Source of the DNA: an uncultured Bacillota bacterium
GTDB lineage: Bacteria; Bacillota; Clostridia; Peptostreptococcales; Anaerovoracaceae
Length of the DNA stretch: 8,576 nt
NCBI GenBank assembly: GCA_946638265.1
Contig: CAMPBN010000041.1
Coordinates: 1-8,576 of the forward strand
Direction of reading: 5' to 3'
The position numbers and the translations under genes were made by a program. Below are positions 1 through 5,016 of this stretch, in pieces (the first letter of the stretch is position 1; the number at the start of each line of letters is the position of its first letter). The notes under the pieces are model-generated. The model saw nothing but the letters and a program-made list of their open reading frames with translations. It searched no databases and had not been told where the DNA came from.

Positions 1-75
1 TTTGTTTGTAACATCCCCCAGGATTTTCGTCACGATAATGATGATCGCGATCGAAATCAAAAATCCGTAATTCAT
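1..75 (-). CDS. Probable cation/proton antiporter (CPA2/Kef-type), N-terminal fragment
   Basis: Only the first 25 codons are in the window; the gene continues past base 1. Translation begins at the ATG at 73-75 and reads MNYGFLISIAIIII, followed by a short stretch ending VTNK. This is a hydrophobic first helix followed by a K-I-L-G-D-x-T-N-K turn. The pattern resembles the N-termini of CPA2-family monovalent cation:proton antiporters, which start with a helix and a T/S-K-L-L-G-x-x-T-x-K segment. These proteins exchange Na+ or K+ for H+ across the cytoplasmic membrane. A purine-rich Shine-Dalgarno stretch (AAGGAAGGG) lies about 10 bases before the ATG, and a consensus promoter lies 70-97 bases upstream, which supports a real start. 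With 25 residues the family call is a resemblance only; another polytopic membrane protein is possible. Confidence 0.6.
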   Translation of the reverse strand, partial: MNYGFLISIAIIIIVTKILGDVTNK

Positions 76-144
76 TTAATCACTACCCTTCCTTTTGCAA
101 AATTCAAGGCCGCGGAAACCCCCATTTCCAAACAGCCAAAGACG

Positions 145-172
145 ATTATAACACCTTAAAATCGCCTGTCAA
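145..172 (-). promoter_or_regulatory. Consensus sigma-A promoter for the antiporter-like gene
   Basis: On the minus strand a perfect -35 TTGACA (167-172) is separated by 16 bases from a perfect -10 TATAAT (145-150). The predicted start of transcription is near 138, giving a leader of roughly 60 bases before the ATG at 75. The leader holds a small 5-bp hairpin (114-129, GGAAA/TTTCC) and the 10-base palindrome TTTTGCAAAA (93-102) just before the Shine-Dalgarno sequence. The promoter sits between the deoD terminator and the leftmost gene, so that gene is a separate transcription unit. No recognised operator was seen. Confidence 0.85.
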
Positions 173-215
173 CACCCCTTTTTCAAAGCCTGCGCGGAAA
201 AAACAAGTTTTGAAC

Positions 216-257
216 AAAAAAACACTGCTTTGGGTGCGCACTGCGAACCCAAAGCAG
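216..257 (-). terminator. Rho-independent terminator after deoD
   Basis: An 11-bp perfect stem (225-235 with 247-257, CTGCTTTGGGT/ACCCAAAGCAG) encloses an 11-base loop that can itself pair further (237-239 with 243-245). Read on the minus strand it is followed, after two bases, by a run of seven T (216-222). It begins about 30 bases after the deoD stop codon and would end the whole right-to-left operon. In the opposite direction the tail is not a clean T run, so it looks one-directional. Confidence 0.93.
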
Positions 258-285
258 CGTAAAACGTCTTATTTTACCTGTAATT

Positions 286-987
286 CTATTGTGTCACGGC
301 TTCCAGCGCCAGCTTCATCATATCGGTGAAAGTGGTCTGGCGTTCTTCCGCAGTGGTTTCATCCCCTGTCAAAAGGTCGTTTGAAACGGTCATAATGGCG
401 ATTGCATTGCGTTTGCACCACGCAGCATTCATGTAAAGCGCCGCCGCTTCCATCTCAACGCACAAAGCGCCCATCTTCATCATATCTCTCCACGACTCCT
501 TCAGATCGTAAAATACGTCCGAAGAAAGGATATTGCCGGCCTTAAATCCGATACCTGTAGCTGCCGAAGCTTTCTGCACTTTGCAAAGAAGCTCGTATGA
601 GCATGTCGGTGCCACTTTTGCAGGCAGATTAAAATTCCCTTCGAAATTTGAATCCGTGGAAGTGGAAAGACCCACCACGATGTCGCGGCAATGGATGCCT
701 TCGTTGCAGCCGCCTGCAGTGCCGATTCTCACCAGATTTTCACAGCCGTAGTCATTCATCAGCTCCCAGGAATATATGCCCATGGACGGCATACCCATGC
801 CCGTACCCTGCACAGATACCGGTACGCCTTTGTATGTTCCGGTAAAACCGTACATTCCGCGTATTTCATTATAACATTTTGCTCCCTCCAGGAAATTTTC
901 CGCAATGAACTTTGCTCTCAGCGGATCTCCCGGCAGAAGGACGGATTTTGCTATTTCGCCTTTCTTGGCTCCGATATGATTACTCAT
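286..987 (-). CDS. deoD: Purine-nucleoside phosphorylase, hexameric DeoD type
   Basis: Cleaves purine (deoxy)ribonucleosides with phosphate to base plus (deoxy)ribose-1-phosphate, which DeoB can then use; cytosolic salvage enzyme. The 233 residues match the NP-I hexameric family (about 235-239). Visible conserved positions, E. coli numbering nearly unchanged: H4, G20-D-P-L-R24 (phosphate site), R43, R87, T90, and E178-M-E180 (ribose site). The tail T-A-E-E-R-Q-T-T-F is typical. An ungapped alignment puts S202-N203-D204 on the usual S-D-H, so the catalytic Asp (Asp204 in E. coli) is Asn here. The start is set at the ATG at 985-987: AAGGAG lies five bases upstream and MSNHIGAKKGE matches family N-termini. 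A GTG at 1009-1011 would add eight unsupported residues. The gene starts 26 bp after the preceding gene and ends before a strong terminator, so it closes the operon. Confidence 0.95.
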   Translation of the reverse strand: MSNHIGAKKGEIAKSVLLPGDPLRAKFIAENFLEGAKCYNEIRGMYGFTGTYKGVPVSVQGTGMGMPSMGIYSWELMNDYGCENLVRIGTAGGCNEGIHCRDIVVGLSTSTDSNFEGNFNLPAKVAPTCSYELLCKVQKASAATGIGFKAGNILSSDVFYDLKESWRDMMKMGALCVEMEAAALYMNAAWCKRNAIAIMTVSNDLLTGDETTAEERQTTFTDMMKLALEAVTQ

Positions 988-992
988 TTTTT

Positions 993-998
993 CTCCTT
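993..998 (-). promoter_or_regulatory. Ribosome binding site deciding the deoD start
   Basis: AAGGAG on the minus strand, five bases before the ATG at 985-987. It falls inside the longer frame that would begin at the GTG at 1009-1011, and so argues for the shorter, family-length DeoD. Confidence 0.8.
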
Positions 999-1013
999 TC
1001 ACATTTGACACTT

Positions 1014-1589
1014 TTATTCAAGAAAAAATCCCAGTTTCAGCATGCCGTTATCTGCGCCCGCATAGGAAAGAGTCAATTCCTTCGGCACTTTTTTTGAAAA
1101 ATCAAAGGCTGCGATATTGAGTGAGATTCTGTCTCCCGTAACATATGCCGCATCCTTTGCAAAATGCGAAAGCCCTTTTTGCAAAAGAGTACCTCCACCG
1201 AGCCCCAGAGCCGAAATGGCCATTTTTGCCAGCGGATTTTCCGTCTTCACGCTTTCTTTATATTCCATATTTACCATACGCACTGCAGCATCAAACTTCA
1301 GCTCGCTTACCTGAAATGCATATGAAAGCCCGATTTCGGTGCCTACTTTAGGAACCCTGACTCCGATATCAGCCAGAATTTTCCCGCCTTGGAACATCAC
1401 ATGGTAGGATGTAATCATCGGTGAAAGGGACATGATGTATGGCTGCAGCACCACATTCACTTCATGCTCCGTAATTGCCAGGATGTTTTTCTTTATCAGC
1501 CCGGGGTCTGTCTCCTGCAGGATGCTACCAATCAACTGTCTGTTTTCCAGCGCCAGCAAAATGATATTTTTCAATTCGTCATTATTCAT
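1014..1589 (-). CDS. Unrecognised 191-residue protein, possibly lipid-binding
   Basis: I do not firmly recognise this protein. The first 40 residues look helical (MNNDELKNIILLALENRQLIG). Residues 62-115 look like alternating strands (M-F-Q-G-G-K-I-L-A-D-I-G-V, then E-I-G-L-S-Y-A-F-Q-V and F-D-A-A-V-R-M-V). A Gly-rich amphipathic segment (K122-A-I-S-A-L-G-L-G-G-G) leads into a last strand region (I155-S-L-N-I-A-A-F-D-F). Strand pairs with an N-P-L-A segment before a helix recall DUF2993/LmeA-like lipid-binding proteins, but the match is vague. There is no signal peptide or clear membrane helix, so it is probably cytosolic or peripheral. The ATG at 1587-1589 lies one base after the TAA of the membrane-protein gene, with GGGGG nine bases upstream. 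An earlier ATG (1611-1613) would overlap that gene and has a poor ribosome site. The two genes are probably translationally coupled. Confidence 0.72.
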   Translation of the reverse strand: MNNDELKNIILLALENRQLIGSILQETDPGLIKKNILAITEHEVNVVLQPYIMSLSPMITSYHVMFQGGKILADIGVRVPKVGTEIGLSYAFQVSELKFDAAVRMVNMEYKESVKTENPLAKMAISALGLGGGTLLQKGLSHFAKDAAYVTGDRISLNIAAFDFSKKVPKELTLSYAGADNGMLKLGFFLE

Positions 1590-1590
1590 T

Positions 1591-2157
1591 TTATTTTTCC
1601 CCCAAAGGTTCATCTATATTCCGGAAGGCTCGCGGATGGATCTTTCTGAAATAGATGCTGACAGCCAGCGAAAAAATATAATCAAACAGGAACATGAAAA
1701 CAATCGCACCCGCCAGCAAAAACGGAAACATCATATCCGGAAGTTCAAATTCCGAAAGAAGAATCCCGCCCAGCGCAAAATATGCGATGCAGAATGTGGC
1801 TGCAAAATACGCAGCTTTAAATGCTCCCCGCACCCATTTGACGTTGAATTTGTCAATATAAAATTTCACTACGGCATAGATTCCGAAAAAGATTATATAT
1901 GGCAGCACTGCTACCTTGTTTGGCAGAATAAGAATCCCCAAAAGCACCGTAGCCACATAGACCATCAAGCCCGGCAGGATGCTGCCTCTTTTCTCAATAG
2001 CTGCATTTTCAATGATAGCCAGAGCCGGCATCAACGCAGATATGCCGTACAGCACCATTTCCATCTTTGGCACAATACCTGCCAGAAAAAGAAATATCAA
2101 TGAAAGTGCCGTAAAAATCCCCCCGTAAGCCAGCTTTGCGGTTTTACCTTTTCTCAT
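1591..2157 (-). CDS. Six-helix integral membrane protein, ECF S-component-like
   Basis: Encodes 188 residues with about six hydrophobic segments (roughly 10-30, 33-52, 58-79, 83-101, 113-134, 143-170), a positively charged N-terminus (MRKGKTAK) and a charged C-terminal tail (R171-K-I-H-P-R and onward). The size, six-helix layout and first helix with the G-G-I-F-T-A-L-S-L pattern resemble substrate-binding S-components of ECF vitamin transporters and related small Firmicutes membrane proteins. S-components bind a small ligand and work with a shared EcfT/EcfA energising module, which is not encoded here. No substrate motif can be named. The gene lies 27 bp after the J-domain gene with an AAAGGTG ribosome site and is followed one base later by the start of the next gene. 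Membrane location is secure; transporter function is inference. Confidence 0.82.
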   Translation of the reverse strand: MRKGKTAKLAYGGIFTALSLIFLFLAGIVPKMEMVLYGISALMPALAIIENAAIEKRGSILPGLMVYVATVLLGILILPNKVAVLPYIIFFGIYAVVKFYIDKFNVKWVRGAFKAAYFAATFCIAYFALGGILLSEFELPDMMFPFLLAGAIVFMFLFDYIFSLAVSIYFRKIHPRAFRNIDEPLGEK

Positions 2158-2184
2158 AGCACACCTTTCCCTGTCCCGAAAGTA

Positions 2185-2805
2185 TTAGAAACAGTCGCAA
2201 AGGCAATCCAGACAGATATAGGCCTGAAGCGCCTTGCAAAATGCATCGGACACATCTCCCTGGCCTGCTCCGCTGCCGTAATACATCTGGTTGCGGTTAA
2301 ATCCGCCGCCCTGCATTGCCGCCAGATTTCTCTTGTATTCCAGATTCATCGGGTCCATGCGTGATGCCTGACCCACCATATTTCTTGCTTCATCGTACCA
2401 TCCGCGTCTGTAGGCAATCATACCCGAAAGGAAGTACCATTCCGCATCTCTTTCAGCCTCATTTCGCAAAATGGTGGCAGCTGCATCCAGATTGCCGACA
2501 TCGATATATGATCTGACTGCATTGTAGCGTGAAGCGCTGCCCCCGCCGTAAGAGCCACCGTTTGACGAGCTGTAGCTGCCTGAGCTTCCTGCGCTGCTGT
2601 AACCGGCGCCGCTTCCTCCTGCATTGCGGCACAAATAGTCATAAGCCTCGTTGATATCCTTCATTTTTTCCTGCGCCAGATCGGCCAGAGGATTGTTTTG
2701 ATATTTGTCAGGATGATATTTTTTGATAAGCTCTTTGTAAGCTTCCTTTATCTCATCCATGGACGCATTTTTGCTGACTCCCAGCACTTCATATGGATCC
2801 TTCAT
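2185..2805 (-). CDS. J-domain co-chaperone with TPR-like helices and Cys-rich tail
   Basis: A 206-residue protein with an N-terminal J domain (about 3-60): D-P-Y-E-V-L-G-V, the H31-P32-D33 motif that stimulates the DnaK ATPase, and a last helix ending A-Y-D-Y-L. A Gly/Ser/Tyr low-complexity linker follows (62-92). Residues 94-164 form TPR-like helical pairs (A-V-R-S-Y-I-D-V-G-N-L-D-A-A, then W-Y-F-L-S-G-M-I-A-Y-R-R-G and A-S-R-M-D-P). The tail is unusual: C190, C198, C201, C203 and C205 within the last 17 residues. It lacks the zinc-finger and CTD regions of DnaJ itself, so it is a specialised J protein that presumably delivers DnaK to a particular client. Its ATG lies inside the end of the DUF5685-like gene (17-bp overlap) with AAGGAG nine bases upstream. 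Coupled expression suggests the neighbours are partners or clients. Confidence 0.9.
   Translation of the reverse strand: MKDPYEVLGVSKNASMDEIKEAYKELIKKYHPDKYQNNPLADLAQEKMKDINEAYDYLCRNAGGSGAGYSSAGSSGSYSSSNGGSYGGGSASRYNAVRSYIDVGNLDAAATILRNEAERDAEWYFLSGMIAYRRGWYDEARNMVGQASRMDPMNLEYKRNLAAMQGGGFNRNQMYYGSGAGQGDVSDAFCKALQAYICLDCLCDCF
2537..2622 (-). repeat. Low-complexity Gly/Ser/Tyr-rich coding tract
   Basis: Encodes the linker (about residues 62-90) between the J domain and the TPR-like region, with irregular repeats of Gly-Ser, Ser-Ser and Gly-Gly around Tyr. It resembles the G/F-type linkers of J proteins but uses Tyr and Ser in place of Phe. Such tracts are flexible and may slip in length between strains. 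Confidence 0.7.
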
Positions 2806-3685
2806 TTTTCTTTTCTCCTTCCGACAGCAGCTCTTCGGTCTTTTTCACCATGCCGCCGCACACAATATTTTTCAAAATCCCGACATTCCGCCTGAGAGGA
2901 AGCAGTTCCAGGGCTTTCATGCTTTCTGCCAGGCAGCAGAGCATGTTTTCCTTTACTTCTTCCCCGATGCGTGTTTTGAATTCATCGGGCGTCTCTTTTC
3001 CTTTTTCAAATCCGTATCTGTAAATAAGCGGATTGTAGCTGCCGGATGCAATATCTCCTGTAATATCGTCCGCAGCATCTGCCAGGTAGATCCACCTACC
3101 CACATTTGCTCCAAGATGCGAAAGTATCCTGGCATTTGCATCGCCAAATCTTTCCTTCACATATTCCGAAGCGAAGACAGCGCTCATTATCTGCGCAAAT
3201 GCGTCTCCTGCACGGTCCGCGGAATCCGATTTTTCTTTTTCGAGAGCATCCAGATTTTCCAGGCTTTCCCGGATTTTTTCCACCACATCGGGATATTTAC
3301 CGGATATTTTTTTTGCATTGCCCGAGAGGATCAGCGCTCCCGCCGTCCCCCTCATGCGATGCTCGTCTTTTTTGTCATCCAGAAAATTGTAGTAGACCAA
3401 AAGCACCATCATGTCCGATGCATAGTCTATCCAGCGGTTGTCCCGCGTGATGGGTATTTTTTTGATCGGATGTATCATGCAATGCTGCATTTCCACCTTC
3501 TCCTCCTCTTCTTCCAGAGAAGAAAGCAAAAGCGCCAGAAATGCAAAATCGTAGCTGAGAGCAAAGCGCGGCAATGCACCGGATCTTTCTCCCGTCCTTT
3601 TGCATATACCGCAATAGTATGAGCGGTAGGCCTGATATTCTTTCATTCGAAGTTCCGGCTTGTCCGCCACAATGTATCCCAGCAT
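2789..3685 (-). CDS. DUF5685-like helical protein with Cys/His and Asp-rich motifs
   Basis: A 298-residue protein of unknown function. The start (MLGYIVADKPELRMKEYQAY, then Y-Y-C-G-I-C-K) is characteristic of clostridial DUF5685 proteins. Visible motifs are C25-x2-C28 and H68-C69-x2-H72-P, a possible metal site. Two acidic motifs sit in predicted helices: D103-D104-x2-D107-E108 after a hydrophobic helix, and D203-x2-D206-D207-x3-D211 after G-R-W-I-Y-L. Two such motifs about 100 residues apart recall the magnesium-binding motifs of class I isoprenoid synthases, but that is inference. A run of five Glu lies at 58-62. There is no signal peptide; the protein is mostly helical and probably cytosolic. 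The AGGGTG ribosome site overlaps the stop codon of pdp, nine bases separate the genes, and the 3' end overlaps the J-domain gene by 17 bp, so this protein is made together with both neighbours. Confidence 0.85.
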   Translation of the reverse strand: MLGYIVADKPELRMKEYQAYRSYYCGICKRTGERSGALPRFALSYDFAFLALLLSSLEEEEEKVEMQHCMIHPIKKIPITRDNRWIDYASDMMVLLVYYNFLDDKKDEHRMRGTAGALILSGNAKKISGKYPDVVEKIRESLENLDALEKEKSDSADRAGDAFAQIMSAVFASEYVKERFGDANARILSHLGANVGRWIYLADAADDITGDIASGSYNPLIYRYGFEKGKETPDEFKTRIGEEVKENMLCCLAESMKALELLPLRRNVGILKNIVCGGMVKKTEELLSEGEKKNEGSI

Positions 3686-3690
3686 ATTTT

Positions 3691-3696
3691 CACCCT
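3691..3696 (-). promoter_or_regulatory. Ribosome binding site overlapping the pdp stop codon
   Basis: AGGGTG on the minus strand shares bases with the TAG stop of pdp (3695-3697) and lies five bases before the ATG of the DUF5685-like gene. Ribosomes ending pdp would clear or occupy this site, so translation of the embedded module is probably coupled to that of the nucleoside phosphorylase. Confidence 0.75.
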
Positions 3697-5002
3697 AAAG
3701 TCCTATGATTTCTTTTATGAGCTTTGGCGGCTCGCATTTTTCCGCGCTGATGGAAAAGCTCTCCTCAGCCAGTTCTTTGGCAGTATCCACCTTGGAAGCG
3801 GTATTGCCGAATACTCTGGCCATGATGTCGCCCTTCTGCACCTTGTCACCTACTTTTTTGGCAAGGACTATACCTGCCGAAAGGTCGATGGAGTCTTCCT
3901 TCTTGGCTCTGCCTGCTCCCGCATGCTGGGACGCAAGACCTATACCCATGGCGTCAATCCTGCTGATATAGCCGTCACGGTCTGCTTTGATTTCGAGTAT
4001 ATACCAAGGCTGCGGCAAAAGCTTGTAGTTTTCGGTGATATCCGGATTTCCGCCCTGTGCTTTTACCAGCTTTCTGAACATCTCAAGGCCTGAGCCGTCT
4101 TCAAGAGCAGCTTTCGCCATTGCCATGCCTTCATTTTCATCCTTGGCTTTGCCGCCGATATATATCATGATACCTGCCAGGTGGATAGCCAATTCCTCCA
4201 GATCTTTCGGCCCTCTGCCTTTCAGTGTCTCAATGGCTTCGATAACTTCGCAGGAGTTCCCTACTGCCAGTCCCAGCGGCTGGCTCATATCCGTAAGCGC
4301 AGCCACGGTCTTTTTTCCGTCGGATGCGCCGATCTTGCACATGGTTTCCGCCAAAAGTCGTGCATCTTCCCTGGTCTTCATAAGAGCACCGCTGCCGCAT
4401 TTTACGTCCAGCAGGATGGCGTCACTGCCCGATGCCAGCTTTTTACTCATGATACTCGATGAGATCAGTCCCAGGCTTTCAACTGTGGCTGTTACGTCAC
4501 GGAGCGCATAAAGCTTTTTATCCGCCGGTGCCACATGAGCTGTCTGGCTGATTACGGAAATGCCCACTTCATTTACCTGCTTGAAAAATGCTTTTGGCTG
4601 CATGGCCGTGTGGAATCCCGGAATGGATTCAAGCTTGTCCACGGTGCCTCCCGTAAATCCCAGGCCTCTTCCGCTCATCTTGGCCACCTTGACTCCGCAG
4701 GCACCTGCAAGAGGCACCACGATCATGGTGGTGGAATCGCCTACGCCGCCGGTGGAATGCTTGTCCACTTTGATGCCGTCTATAGCCGAAAGGTCGATGG
4801 TGTCGCCTGACTTTTTCATGGCTTTGGTCAGGTCAAAAATCTCTTCTTCCGAAAGGCCTTTGAGGACGATGGCCATCAGAAGTGCGCTGGCTTGGTAGTC
4901 GGGAATGTCCCCGTCCGTATATTCTGTGATAAAATATTCGATCTCCTCTTTTGAAAGCTTGCCGCCCTCTCTTTTTTTGAGGATGATGTCATACATGTTC
5001 AT
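3695..5002 (-). CDS. pdp: Pyrimidine-nucleoside phosphorylase
   Basis: Phosphorolysis of uridine, deoxyuridine and thymidine to the base plus (deoxy)ribose-1-phosphate; a cytosolic dimer in the thymidine phosphorylase/anthranilate phosphoribosyltransferase superfamily. The 435 residues are full length. The N-terminal helical domain (MNMYDIILKKREGGKLS) is followed by the phosphate-binding K81-H-S83-T-G-G-V-G-D segment. The family signature S110-G-R-G-L-G-F-T-G-G-T-V-D-K-L-E125 is present. Substrate-site residues R168, S183 and K187 are at their canonical positions in the pyrimidine-nucleoside phosphorylase family. The C-terminal alpha/beta domain includes G-I-G-L-A-S-Q-H-A-G-A-G-R and the usual barrel-sandwich V-Q-K-G-D stretch. 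GGGAGG lies seven bases before the ATG at 5000-5002, so this start is preferred over the second ATG two codons on. Bacillus-type Pdp (acting on uridine and thymidine) fits better than strict DeoA, but specificity cannot be proven here. Confidence 0.96.
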   Translation of the reverse strand: MNMYDIILKKREGGKLSKEEIEYFITEYTDGDIPDYQASALLMAIVLKGLSEEEIFDLTKAMKKSGDTIDLSAIDGIKVDKHSTGGVGDSTTMIVVPLAGACGVKVAKMSGRGLGFTGGTVDKLESIPGFHTAMQPKAFFKQVNEVGISVISQTAHVAPADKKLYALRDVTATVESLGLISSSIMSKKLASGSDAILLDVKCGSGALMKTREDARLLAETMCKIGASDGKKTVAALTDMSQPLGLAVGNSCEVIEAIETLKGRGPKDLEELAIHLAGIMIYIGGKAKDENEGMAMAKAALEDGSGLEMFRKLVKAQGGNPDITENYKLLPQPWYILEIKADRDGYISRIDAMGIGLASQHAGAGRAKKEDSIDLSAGIVLAKKVGDKVQKGDIMARVFGNTASKVDTAKELAEESFSISAEKCEPPKLIKEIIGL

Positions 5003-5016
5003 GCCGTTTCCTCCCG

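Noticed and set aside
110..123. Apparent Phe at the middle of the Pdp signature (G-L-G-F-T-G-G) as a defect; position refers to residues 110-123 of the protein encoded at 3695-5002
   Set aside because: The family signature allows any residue at this position and all substrate-site residues (K81, S83, T120, R168, S183, K187) are present, so activity is not in doubt.
988..1011. GTG start giving DeoD eight extra residues
   Set aside because: The deoD ribosome site itself lies within this stretch, and family N-termini align with the ATG at 985-987.
1590..1613. Upstream ATG giving the 191-residue protein eight extra residues
   Set aside because: It overlaps the end of the membrane-protein gene and has at best a weak GGAA upstream; the GGGGG before the ATG at 1587-1589 is better.
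1432..2103. Plus-strand open frame (223 codons) opposite the membrane-protein and 191-residue genes
   Set aside because: It crosses the junction of two well-supported minus-strand genes, has no ribosome site that stands out, and encodes low-information Lys/His/Gln/Arg-rich sequence.
2759..3622. Long plus-strand open frame (287 codons) opposite the DUF5685-like gene
   Set aside because: It lies wholly antisense to genes with good ribosome sites and recognisable motifs. Its translation is rich in Phe, Cys, His and Arg with no domain pattern, as expected for the mirror of a Lys/Glu-rich gene.
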